Positions 6,341 to 13,128 of a stretch of DNA of 25,436 bases are shown here, one piece after another. Both the position numbers and the translations under genes were made by a program. Under the pieces are notes generated by a model. That model was given only the letters and a program-made list of their open reading frames with translations. It ran no database searches and was not told the DNA's origin. This stretch comes from UBA93 sp964477205. Its GTDB lineage: Archaea; Micrarchaeota; Micrarchaeia; Norongarragalinales; Norongarragalinaceae. How positions within the stretch are numbered: position 1 is the stretch's first letter; each line of letters opens with the position of its first letter. Where the stretch lies: positions 1 through 25,436 of the forward strand of contig CAYZDE010000009.1 of NCBI GenBank assembly GCA_964477205.1, read 5' to 3'.

Positions 6341-9082
6341 ATGAAAACCGAATCCCAGGCATTGTTCGAGTTCAAGAAGGAAGTGGAAGCGTTGAAGACT
6401 TTCCGCGGCCGCGGCACCGAGCTAATCAGCGTTTACATTACCCCCGGCTATCAAGTGTCCGACGTGGTAGCGAAGCTGCGCGACGAGTACGGCCAAGCCG
6501 CGAACATCAAGAGCAAGAGCACGCAAAAGAACGTGCAGGCCGCACTCGAGCGCATTATGCATTACTTGAAGGGTTACCGAGCGGCACCGAAAAACGGCCT
6601 AGCGGTTTTCGCGGGTAATGTGAGCGAGAAGGAAGGAAAAATCGACTACCAGCTCTTTGCCGTCGAGCCGCCCGTGCCATTGGGAATCCAATTCTACCGC
6701 TGCGAATCAACTTTCGTCTTGGAGCCGCTGGAAGAATTAATGGACCACGCGGGCTGTTACGGCCTCGTGGTGTTGGACGGAAAGGACGCGACGGTTGCAA
6801 CTCTCAAGGGCAAGCAAACGCGCGTAATCAAGAAGCTGCACTCGACCGCGCACCAGAAAGTGCACAAGGGAGGGCAATGCATTCACGAAGACGAACTCAT
6901 CTGCCTTGGTGACGGCAGGATAACCCCGATAAAAAACGTGCTTGAAGGGGATTTCCTATCTAGCTTGGACTTTGAAAAATTAAAAACAAAAAACGCCGAG
7001 TGCGACGCGGTGATGCTTCGAGAGTCCAGAGAAGCACTCTTACTAAAAACGAAGAACCCACTTTGCGAATTGAAGGTTACTCCGGAACACTCCTTCTTCG
7101 TAGTCACGGAAAACGGTTTCGAGGAGAAACAAGCTACTGAGTTGCGCGAAGGCGACTACCTGCTCATCGCCAGCGAACTGCCGGCGCCCACGCGGGAAGT
7201 GCCAACGGACGCCATCCTGCCAAAGGGCACGCCCGTAGTATCAAAAGAGGGAAGGGAAAAACTAGTTGAAGCCAGGCACGAGCGCGGGTTATTACAACGC
7301 GAAGTGGCCGAAGCGAGCGGGTTCGACCAAGGCTCGATTTCAGAGTTAGAGCGCGGCGCGGCGAACTTCGGGCAAAACCGACTCAACAAACTAATCGGCT
7401 ATTACGGTTTCAACGCTAGTGAATTCGAAGGAAACTTCATCGAACGCGAGCAATTGGTATGCTTCCCGAGCACGGTGACCGCTGAACTCGCGCAAATCAC
7501 TGGCTACTTCCTGGGCGATGGGTGCTTCGACGGTAACCGGCTACGATTTTACGAGGGAAACCCGCAACTTGCCGAGTACTACGCGCGCTTAATCGAACGG
7601 TTATTCGGCGCGTCAACGCGCACGAAGAAAAGGAAGAGCGGCTGGGGAGAATGCCTTGAGTTAACTGCTTACAATAAGTGGCTGGTTCAACTCTTCAAGG
7701 AAACTTTCCCAGAACTAATTGAGAAAAGCATCCCGGAAAGGATAACCGCTTCCCCGAACGAAGTTACAGCCGGCTTCTTGCGCGGATTATTCGACGCGGA
7801 AGGCTCTGCGTCAAGCGGGCGGGTCTCGCTAGCAATGGCAAACGAGAAGGCCGTCAAGACCGCTTGGCTACTCTTGCGCCGATTCGAAATAATCGCTTCC
7901 TTCGGACCTAAAAAAAGCGAGAACAAGCAACAATACTACTTGGACATAAGCGACAAGGCTTCACTCGAAAGGTTCAACGCGAGAATCGGCTTCGCGAGCA
8001 AGAAAAAACAAGCGAAACTACAGGAAATAATACTCGAAAAAAGCGACACTAATTACCGCGACCAAGCCGCAATCAATGGCTTACTGGTAAAGAAACTCGC
8101 GAGGGCAATAGGACTGAAAAACTCGGACTTCAAGGGAGTGCCCTCATTCCTAAACGGGAAACGCAATTTGAGCAGGAAGCTATTCAAGGAACGCATCCTA
8201 TCAACATTCAAGAAGAAGGCAGTTGCACTAGCAGAAAAGGAAGACGCACTTGCAGGGAAAGCAGCGGAAATAACGCGCGCACTCGAAACAATAGCCTACG
8301 CACAAGTTGTCCCAGCGAAACTAGTTAAAAAAGAGCGTTGCCCTGCTGAAGGGGTTTACTACGACTTGAGTCTGCCTGAAACGCTCAACTTTATCGTCAA
8401 CGGGATAGTCGTGCACAACAGCGCAGCCCGTTACGACCGCCTGCACGTGGAAGGCGTGGAGTATTATTACAAGCGCATCGGCGAGGCAATGGACGCTTTC
8501 GTCGGGCTCAAAAACTTTAAGGGAGTCGTCGTTGGCGGGCCGGGGCCGGCGAAGCACGACTTCGTGAAGATGAAGCCGTTCAACTACCAACTCGAATTAC
8601 TCGGCGTTGTCGACACGGGTTACACGGACGAGTACGGAATCCGCGAGACCATCGCAAAAGCATCCGAATTAATGAAGGGCCAGGAAGCCGTGAAGGAAAA
8701 GCAGGTGCTTAACGATTTCCTAAAGCGCGTTTCCAAGGGAGGCCTCGCGGCTTACGGCTACAACGACATCCACAAAGCCGTCGAGAGCGGGCAGGCCGAA
8801 AAGCTCTTGGTAACCGAAGACCTCGAGATGTGGCAAATCAAGCAGAAATGTAACTCCTGCAAGAAAGAGCGCGTGAAAATCGACTCAAAGCCGGGAAACC
8901 TCGAGCCATGCGACTGCGGCGGAAAGTGGAAAGTCGTTGAAGAGCACGACTTAGTGAACGACTTAATCGGCAAGGCCGAAGAGAACGAGATTGAAGTCGA
9001 ATTCGTCTCCAAGGACACGAGTGAAGGCAACCAATTCTATGGGATGTTCAACGGGCTCGGCGCTTTCCTGCGCTACAAGTGA
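6341..9082 (+). CDS. prf1: Archaeal peptide chain release factor aRF1 interrupted by an intein
   Basis: A precursor of 913 residues, splicing to about 399, close to the usual aRF1 size. aRF1 reads all three stop codons in the ribosomal A site and triggers hydrolysis of peptidyl-tRNA. The N domain carries NIKS at 55-58 (stop-codon recognition). The M domain carries HKGGQ with GGQ at 177-179, the catalytic motif. The sequence then changes abruptly to an intein (residues 180-693) and resumes with SAARYDRLHVEGVEYYYKR, the normal continuation after GGQ. The C domain includes a zinc mini-domain with C837, C840, C857 and C859 and ends FLRYK. The stop TGA overlaps the GTG or precedes the ATG of truD, so the two are coupled. 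Both extein junctions are clean and in frame, so a functional factor is expected only after splicing. Confidence 0.95.
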   Translation: MKTESQALFEFKKEVEALKTFRGRGTELISVYITPGYQVSDVVAKLRDEYGQAANIKSKSTQKNVQAALERIMHYLKGYRAAPKNGLAVFAGNVSEKEGKIDYQLFAVEPPVPLGIQFYRCESTFVLEPLEELMDHAGCYGLVVLDGKDATVATLKGKQTRVIKKLHSTAHQKVHKGGQCIHEDELICLGDGRITPIKNVLEGDFLSSLDFEKLKTKNAECDAVMLRESREALLLKTKNPLCELKVTPEHSFFVVTENGFEEKQATELREGDYLLIASELPAPTREVPTDAILPKGTPVVSKEGREKLVEARHERGLLQREVAEASGFDQGSISELERGAANFGQNRLNKLIGYYGFNASEFEGNFIEREQLVCFPSTVTAELAQITGYFLGDGCFDGNRLRFYEGNPQLAEYYARLIERLFGASTRTKKRKSGWGECLELTAYNKWLVQLFKETFPELIEKSIPERITASPNEVTAGFLRGLFDAEGSASSGRVSLAMANEKAVKTAWLLLRRFEIIASFGPKKSENKQQYYLDISDKASLERFNARIGFASKKKQAKLQEIILEKSDTNYRDQAAINGLLVKKLARAIGLKNSDFKGVPSFLNGKRNLSRKLFKERILSTFKKKAVALAEKEDALAGKAAEITRALETIAYAQVVPAKLVKKERCPAEGVYYDLSLPETLNFIVNGIVVHNSAARYDRLHVEGVEYYYKRIGEAMDAFVGLKNFKGVVVGGPGPAKHDFVKMKPFNYQLELLGVVDTGYTDEYGIRETIAKASELMKGQEAVKEKQVLNDFLKRVSKGGLAAYGYNDIHKAVESGQAEKLLVTEDLEMWQIKQKCNSCKKERVKIDSKPGNLEPCDCGGKWKVVEEHDLVNDLIGKAEENEIEVEFVSKDTSEGNQFYGMFNGLGAFLRYK
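6878..8419 (+). other. Intein (514 aa) in the aRF1 GGQ motif, with HTH and LAGLIDADG endonuclease domains
   Basis: Boundaries by motif: Cys180 directly after GGQ, ending His692-Asn693, with Ser694 as the +1 extein nucleophile. This is a complete class 1 splicing set. Block A is CIHEDELICLGDG; block B contains TPEH with H250; blocks F/G are YYDLSLPETLNFIVN to GIVVHN. A homing endonuclease is present with both LAGLIDADG helices, GYFLGDG (388-394) and GFLRGLFDAEGS (478-489), each keeping an acidic residue, so it may still cut DNA. Between the splicing half and the endonuclease, about 305-357, is an Xre-type helix-turn-helix (RHERGLLQREVAEASG, DQGSISELERG). The later half uses ATA and AAA codons rarely seen in the exteins, consistent with independent acquisition. 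Confidence 0.93.
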
Positions 9083-10182
9083 AACTCATGTTCAAATTCC
9101 AACCAGACGAGTTCATAGTCGAAGAAAAAACCAAGGGCGGAGTGCAACTCGAAGCAGGCAAGGAATACGAGTTCCCGGATGAGGAAACCGATGACCGTAA
9201 ATTTTTTTCTTATTTTGTTCTCGAGAAGCGGGATTGGGGCACTCAGCGCGCATTGAAGGCAATTGCGCGTGCTTTGCACGCTAAGGCGTCGCGGTTCAAC
9301 GCCGCCGGTAACAAGGACCGTAACGCAATGACCGTGCAATTGTGCAGCGCTTTCTGCGTGCAACCAGAGCGCTTGCTCTCCATTCGCGTCAAAGACATTC
9401 AAGTGCGCGGCGCTTGGAAAGCCAAGGAAAAAATTCGAATGGGTGATTTGCAGGGGAACCGATTCACCATAACGCTGAACAAAGAGAATTGCGGAGTCGA
9501 ACCGGACGCTAACACAATTCGGCAGAATGCCGAACAGTCAAAGTTTTTGTTCAAGAATTACTTCGGTTACCAACGGTTCGGGAGCGCGCGCTCTAATACC
9601 GCGACCGTGGGATTGCACTTGTTGAAAGGCGACTTCGAGGCGGCGGTGAAGGAGTACTTGCTCGGGGAGGGCGACGCGCAAGAGGAGGCGGCTGCGGCGC
9701 GCTCGCGCTTGAAGAAAGAGTTGGATTACAAGGCGGCGTTAGAGTATTACCCGCACTGGCTCAAATTCGAGAGGACGCTGCTCGGCTATTTGGCAATGCA
9801 CCCGACGGATTACGCTGGCGCGCTGCGCAAATTCCAGCGCGGGGTGCAGTTACTCTTTATTCACGCGGCGCAATCGCAATTATTCAATGACGAGCTGCTC
9901 GCTTTTGAAGGGGATTGGGACGAGTCGCTGGAAGGCAACTTAGTTGGCTTCGAGTCGAAGGCGAACGACTTCGAGTCGGCTTGGCTTGAAGAGCGCGGCT
10001 TGAGCATTGAGTCGTTTAAGATGCAGCGCGCGCCTGAATTATCATGCAGGGGTAACAAGAGAAAGTTATTCGCGCAAATGGATGGCTTTGAAGTACTCTC
10101 GGAGTCGCCGGTGAAGCTGCGGTTCTCTTTGGCTTCCGGTTGCTATGCTACCACTGCTCTCGAGAACTTACTTGGAAAATAA
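9079..10182 (+). CDS. truD: tRNA pseudouridine synthase TruD
   Basis: A 367-residue member of the TruD/Pus7 family, which isomerises uridine 13 of tRNA (and position 35 in some archaeal tRNAs) to pseudouridine. The N-terminal beta region FIVEE is followed by FFSYFVLEKRDWGTQRALKAIAR and the catalytic AGNKDRNAMTVQ motif, with D80 as the nucleophilic Asp. Later, YFGYQRFG and the helical TRUD insertion region (about 180-300) match the family. It is shorter than many archaeal homologues (about 400) but no core motif is missing. GTG 9079 overlaps the aRF1 TGA as GTGA; alternatively that same GTGA could act as a Shine-Dalgarno for ATG 9088, five bases further on. Its 3' end overlaps the convergent Fic-like gene by 15 bp. 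Confidence 0.92.
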   Translation: MKLMFKFQPDEFIVEEKTKGGVQLEAGKEYEFPDEETDDRKFFSYFVLEKRDWGTQRALKAIARALHAKASRFNAAGNKDRNAMTVQLCSAFCVQPERLLSIRVKDIQVRGAWKAKEKIRMGDLQGNRFTITLNKENCGVEPDANTIRQNAEQSKFLFKNYFGYQRFGSARSNTATVGLHLLKGDFEAAVKEYLLGEGDAQEEAAAARSRLKKELDYKAALEYYPHWLKFERTLLGYLAMHPTDYAGALRKFQRGVQLLFIHAAQSQLFNDELLAFEGDWDESLEGNLVGFESKANDFESAWLEERGLSIESFKMQRAPELSCRGNKRKLFAQMDGFEVLSESPVKLRFSLASGCYATTALENLLGK

Positions 10183-10449
10183 TACCATTAGCGCTTTGTT
10201 CTCGTTCAAGAAGTTCGAGACATTACGGTTGCTTAGCGCTCCGCCCTCATAGTATAAAATGAAGTAGGCGGTTCGCTTGTTCCCCTTCTCGAACGGCCCG
10301 TCCTGCCACAAGGCGAATGCTTGCGCTTCGTTCGACGGCATTCCAGCGATTTTCTCGAGTAATTCCTCGTCCTTAACCACGCTGGGCTCGCGTTGGAGTT
10401 CACCGACTAAGCCCTTATTGATTTTTCTTAAGTCCGCTGCGTCAAACAA
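10168..10449 (-). CDS. Degenerate Fic/Doc-family protein
   Basis: A 93-residue protein with the Fic/Doc core signature GPFEKGNKRTAYFILYYEGG at 51-70. Active Fic/Doc proteins have HPFx(D/N)GN(K/G)R, where the His deprotonates the target hydroxyl for AMP or phosphate transfer. Here that position is Gly (G51), while the anion-binding GNKR is kept. It is also shorter than Doc (about 126). It is therefore probably catalytically dead, or a remnant of a toxin-antitoxin system; no antitoxin gene is adjacent. The start is TTG 10449, chosen because GGGTGA ends 7 nt upstream; that Shine-Dalgarno contains the stop codon of the preceding small membrane gene. Transcribed with that gene and convergent to truD. 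Confidence 0.75.
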   Translation of the reverse strand: MFDAADLRKINKGLVGELQREPSVVKDEELLEKIAGMPSNEAQAFALWQDGPFEKGNKRTAYFILYYEGGALSNRNVSNFLNENKALMVLFSK

Positions 10450-10455
10450 AAGTGT

Positions 10456-10635
10456 TCACCCGAGTTTGCGCAGCACCCAGCCGAAAGCAGCACCAAAGAC
10501 GAAGCCGGTTGCAAGGAACACCAGGTTATCCGAGAATCCGGCCACGAACGACTCGTAACCCGAGCCGAATATCAATGCGAGCACTATTACGGCGAGCGCG
10601 GCGAGAACCGCGAGGCCTTCCTCGTTCTTTAACAA
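10456..10635 (-). CDS. Small two-TM membrane protein
   Basis: A 59-residue protein, not recognised. The frame is open further upstream, but the strong Shine-Dalgarno AGGTGG at 10640-10645 lies 4 nt before TTG 10635, and the TATA box at 10670-10677 gives a start site just ahead of it, so the TTG start is preferred. The product has a short polar N-terminus (KNEEG), a hydrophobic helix at about 7-22, a loop GSGYESFVAGFSDN, and a Gly/Phe-rich second helix at 36-55 ending in RKLG. The frame upstream of 10635 is Arg-rich and looks non-coding. Coupled to the Fic-like gene by an overlapping Shine-Dalgarno. Confidence 0.6.
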   Translation of the reverse strand: MLKNEEGLAVLAALAVIVLALIFGSGYESFVAGFSDNLVFLATGFVFGAAFGWVLRKLG

Positions 10636-10639
10636 GATA

Positions 10640-10677
10640 CCACCTACACGCAAATTACGGAATAAGCGAATATAAAA
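10640..10677 (-). promoter_or_regulatory. TATA box and Shine-Dalgarno of the small membrane/Fic-like pair
   Basis: TTTTATAT on the minus strand (10670-10677) predicts a start near 10646, immediately before AGGTGG (10640-10645). A strong ribosome site with a 4-nt spacer decides the TTG start at 10635. Confidence 0.55.
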
Positions 10678-10691
10678 CGCAATGAAACCAA

Positions 10692-11057
10692 TTAAAAGAA
10701 CTCTTTGCCTTCGTCGACCTCGTTCTCGCTCATCGACTTCTGGTGCTCTGGAGAATAAATCTTGGTTATGATGAATTTTCCGGAAGTCGTGTTCGATTCC
10801 GCGTGAATCGTCTGCTCGACGATTCGGCAGTGGCCCCAGTAAAGCCACTTGCCGTCAATATTATGCACGAGGAACACGCGGGTGGGTGGAGAGTGGTAGA
10901 TTCTCTTGTCCGACTTGTCCTTGAAATCGAAGACGCGCCCTTTGAAGTCCTCGGCACGGAACGGTTTCTTCAAGTGCTCCGCGAAAACCAACTCCGAGGG
11001 AAACCCTTGCTCGGTAGTTATTTGAAGCGTGTCGTTCAATTCAATGAAACTACCCAT
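10692..11057 (-). CDS. Conserved hypothetical protein (FLVHNIDGKWLYWGH family)
   Basis: A 121-residue soluble protein with a compact, strongly patterned sequence: FIELNDTLQITTEQGFP at the N-terminus, AEDFKGRVFDFKDK, RIYHSPPTRVFLVHNIDG, KWLYWGHCRIVEQTIH, and SGKFIITKIYSPEHQ. The dense aromatic/His/Pro motifs and all-beta pattern suggest a small ligand- or RNA-binding beta-barrel, and similar sequences seem familiar from DPANN and CPR genomes, but I cannot assign a family. Start ATG 11057 is chosen over TTG 11063 because GGGTG at 11065-11069 lies upstream at good spacing, with a TATA box at 11091-11100. The tail is acidic. No functional context is given by its neighbours. Confidence 0.72.
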   Translation of the reverse strand: MGSFIELNDTLQITTEQGFPSELVFAEHLKKPFRAEDFKGRVFDFKDKSDKRIYHSPPTRVFLVHNIDGKWLYWGHCRIVEQTIHAESNTTSGKFIITKIYSPEHQKSMSENEVDEGKEFF

Positions 11058-11090
11058 AATCAAACACCCAAATCAATAATCACTAGTTTT

Positions 11091-11100
11091 CAATATAAAG
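11091..11100 (-). promoter_or_regulatory. TATA box of the conserved hypothetical gene
   Basis: CTTTATATTG on the minus strand predicts a start near 11070, putting the GGGTG Shine-Dalgarno at the very 5' end of the message. It lies just beyond the stop of the CYTH gene. Confidence 0.5.
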
Positions 11101-11110
11101 CGCTGGGAGG

Positions 11111-11686
11111 CTACTTGAGCAACCCCTTCTTTTCCATTAACAAGTAAGGGTATCCGCGCTTATCAATTTTTGAAGCGTCAATACCAAGCTTTCCTGCGAA
11201 TTCCAAGAGCCTCCTTCTCGTTTCCTCTACGCCCCCGAAATCCTTAAGCGCCTCAACTTCTATGAAATAACCGAGGTCGTTAACCTCGTCTAATGCGACT
11301 TCGAACTCGTCGTTGAACAAGTAAGTTTCCCTTTCTTTTTCAACGGTGACCAATTTTTTGAAATTCAGACTGGAAAAGATTTTTTCCAATTGTTCCGGGT
11401 TTTCAATCACGGCTTCAAATTCATCGCAATGAGTCGTTACTTCAACATTCTCAGGGTGAAAGTGCTTGTAATTGAGGATGGTTTTTCCAGCCCTTTTTCT
11501 AATGCTTAACCACTCGAAAGGGAATTCTGGCTCGACAAAATCACGGTGAGCTGGACTAAAATAAGCGTCGGATTGTTGCGACGCCTTTTCAAACTTGCAA
11601 ATCTCCTTTAACTTTACCTTCAAGTTAAAAAAAGCTTCTTTCTCAAGGGGAACCTTGATTTCTACTTCAATGTCTTTGTCAGCCAT
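11111..11686 (-). CDS. CYTH-domain protein (CyaB / thiamine-triphosphatase-like)
   Basis: A 191-residue CYTH domain, a tunnel-shaped beta-barrel acting on triphosphate substrates. The hallmark ExExK is E7-V-E-I-K11. Further family features are WLSIRKR, TILNYKH, the acidic strands EVALDEVNDLGYFIEVEA and the terminal GYPYLL. It resembles the CyaB/class IV adenylyl cyclase-like branch common in Archaea, most of which probably act as inorganic or thiamine triphosphatases; cyclic AMP production cannot be inferred. All acidic metal ligands appear present. ATG 11686 is only 4 nt after the 3' end of tRNA-Ser and has no Shine-Dalgarno, so its message is probably made by reading through and cutting off the tRNA. 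Confidence 0.88.
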   Translation of the reverse strand: MADKDIEVEIKVPLEKEAFFNLKVKLKEICKFEKASQQSDAYFSPAHRDFVEPEFPFEWLSIRKRAGKTILNYKHFHPENVEVTTHCDEFEAVIENPEQLEKIFSSLNFKKLVTVEKERETYLFNDEFEVALDEVNDLGYFIEVEALKDFGGVEETRRRLLEFAGKLGIDASKIDKRGYPYLLMEKKGLLK

Positions 11687-11690
11687 GAAG

Positions 11691-11775
11691 CGCGGGGAGC
11701 GGGATTTGAACCCGCACGACCTTTTGAGTCAATAGATTAGCAGTCTACCGCCATACCGGATTAGGCGACCCCCGC
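11691..11775 (-). tRNA. tRNA-Ser (anticodon GCU)
   Basis: A class II tRNA of 85 nt. Acceptor arms GCGGGGG and UCCCCGC pair over 7 bp with one GU, followed by discriminator G, the archaeal serine identity base. The anticodon loop CUGCUAA gives GCU (11739-11741), reading AGC/AGU. The variable arm pairs GACU with GGUC, and the T arm GCGGG-UUCAAAU-CCCGC is perfect. CCA is not encoded and no intron is present. A TATA box at 11801-11810 lies about 30 nt upstream. Confidence 0.96.
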
Positions 11776-11800
11776 GTGACAAAGAATAGGAGGCAACTGC

Positions 11801-11810
11801 TTATTTAATC
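11801..11810 (-). promoter_or_regulatory. TATA box of tRNA-Ser and probably of the CYTH gene
   Basis: GATTAAATAA on the minus strand is centred about 30 nt before the mature tRNA 5' end, predicting a very short 5' leader. It is the only promoter visible for the downstream CYTH gene. It lies directly after the Lon-like gene stop. Confidence 0.55.
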
Positions 11811-11820
11811 GTATGCGCTT

Positions 11821-12432
11821 TCACTGGGAAAGCAGCAAGCGCACTGCTTCGTCGAGCGAACGAACGCGCACGATTAGAATGCTTTGCGAGTGCGCGCCCT
11901 CGTACTTCACGGTTTGGTTCTCCGCGATTATGAAGAACTCTTTTCCTTCTTGAATGGCGGCAACGATTTTCTCGTCGATTCCACCCACGGGCGCGATGAG
12001 CGAGCCGTTCACTTGCGCGCTAACGATTCCCGCTTGGTTCAACTCCGCTCCGAGTACTGCCGCGGTGATGCCGGCAACGAACGCGGCTCCGCCGCTCGCT
12101 CCGGAAACGATTAGCGGCTCGTCTTCTTCAATTGAAAAGTAAATGTCGCGGTTGTCCAGAGAAACGCCCATTAATTCTTCGGCCGCGTCGCGCGCCCGAG
12201 CCAAGGATAATTCCGTGTCCGCGTCGTACAAGGACTCGCTCACGTCCAACAATAGCTTGCCGGTTCCCGGCTTGACAATGAAGCGAATTGTCGTGACGAC
12301 CCCTCCTCCGTCGTGCTTGACGGCGACCGCGTCCACGAGCGCGCTCGAGTACGGGGACGGGGCGGATAGGTAACCGACAAAAAAGAACAAGGAGCAAGCG
12401 AGCACGGCGAACAAGATGAATCGTTTTTTCAT
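11821..12432 (-). CDS. Exported or membrane-anchored Lon-like (S16) serine peptidase, paralogue 2
   Basis: A 203-residue protein with an N-terminal hydrophobic segment (residues 5-22, preceded by MKKR) acting as signal peptide or anchor, then a Lon-type proteolytic domain without any ATPase module. The Ser-Lys dyad is S113 in SGASGGAAF and K155 in APVGGIDEK. The order and spacing (42) are close to Lon (43). Start ATG 12432 overlaps the upstream paralogue's TGA (ATGA); a GTG at 12438 is less likely. The domain faces outside the cytoplasm or is released, so it cannot be fed by a fused unfoldase. It is a divergent duplicate of the upstream gene. The substrate is unknown; surface or secreted proteins are plausible. 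Confidence 0.83.
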   Translation of the reverse strand: MKKRFILFAVLACSLFFFVGYLSAPSPYSSALVDAVAVKHDGGGVVTTIRFIVKPGTGKLLLDVSESLYDADTELSLARARDAAEELMGVSLDNRDIYFSIEEDEPLIVSGASGGAAFVAGITAAVLGAELNQAGIVSAQVNGSLIAPVGGIDEKIVAAIQEGKEFFIIAENQTVKYEGAHSQSILIVRVRSLDEAVRLLLSQ

Positions 12433-13121
12433 TGCCACATCAACTCGAATGCCTCGTCAATCGTAGAGACTTCCATTACAATTATGCCCGTTTCATTAGC
12501 TATGCTAACCAACTTGGTTACGGTAACGCACTCGCGGTAAGGCGCGCCTTCGAATTTTTTTTCAACGCAGTCAAGCGCGCTCGACTCGACCACGGATTCA
12601 CCCGCGGGAACCAATAGTAAGTCATAGCCGGCTGCTTTGGCGGCGATTGCCTTTGGCAGGATGCTGCCCACGCTGCCGATGCTGCCATTTGATTCAACGG
12701 TTCCGGTGATTATCACTCCTTCGCGCGCTTGAAGGCCATTCAACGCGAGTAAGGCGCCGACTGAGAACGCGGCTCCGGCGCTCCCTCCTTCCACCGCGGC
12801 GACGGGCGCGTCAATAAAATAATACAAGTCCATTGGCTCGCCGGCGTAATGCGCGAGTGCGGCGCCAACTGCGCGGTTGAGCGAAGCAAGGGCATTCTCG
12901 TCTAGTAACGGGCCTTTCGCGTCAATGAACACGGAGCCGTTGCCGGGCTGCGCCTTAATTGTTAAGCCGGCGAGGGCGCCGCGGCCATAAGAGTCAACTG
13001 CAGGAACGCTCAAGTGCACGATTGACGGCTCGGCTTTGCTTGAATCCGCAAAGGAGAGAACTATAGTTAAGCTCGCTAATACCGCGAAGAGGGCGAGTGC
13101 CTTCTTTTGCGCGGGCTTCAT
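12429..13121 (-). CDS. Exported or membrane-anchored Lon-like (S16) serine peptidase, paralogue 1
   Basis: A 230-residue protein: basic N-terminus, hydrophobic helix 8-25 (signal or anchor), then an S16 Lon-type domain. Catalytic S114 sits in VEGGSAGAAF and K157 in GSILPKAIAA, 43 residues apart exactly as S679 and K722 in E. coli Lon. No AAA+ or LAN domain is present. After the core come about 60 residues with two Cys (LDCVEKKF, YRECVTV) that could form a disulfide outside the cell. The start ATG 13121 follows the nop5 stop by 7 nt with GTGA within that gap, so it appears co-transcribed with nop5. Standalone, ATP-independent Lon-like proteins are known in Archaea but poorly understood. Confidence 0.85.
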   Translation of the reverse strand: MKPAQKKALALFAVLASLTIVLSFADSSKAEPSIVHLSVPAVDSYGRGALAGLTIKAQPGNGSVFIDAKGPLLDENALASLNRAVGAALAHYAGEPMDLYYFIDAPVAAVEGGSAGAAFSVGALLALNGLQAREGVIITGTVESNGSIGSVGSILPKAIAAKAAGYDLLLVPAGESVVESSALDCVEKKFEGAPYRECVTVTKLVSIANETGIIVMEVSTIDEAFELMWQ

Positions 13122-13128
13122 CGGGTTT

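Noticed and set aside
6878..8419. Treating the aRF1 insertion as a frameshifted or chimeric gene
   Set aside because: The frame is continuous, both splice junction motif sets are complete and the flanking sequence joins into a normal GGQSAARY.
10636..10848. N-terminal extension of the small membrane protein to position 10848
   Set aside because: The extension is Arg-rich and antisense to nothing conserved, runs over the TATA box and into the neighbouring gene, and a strong Shine-Dalgarno supports the later TTG start.
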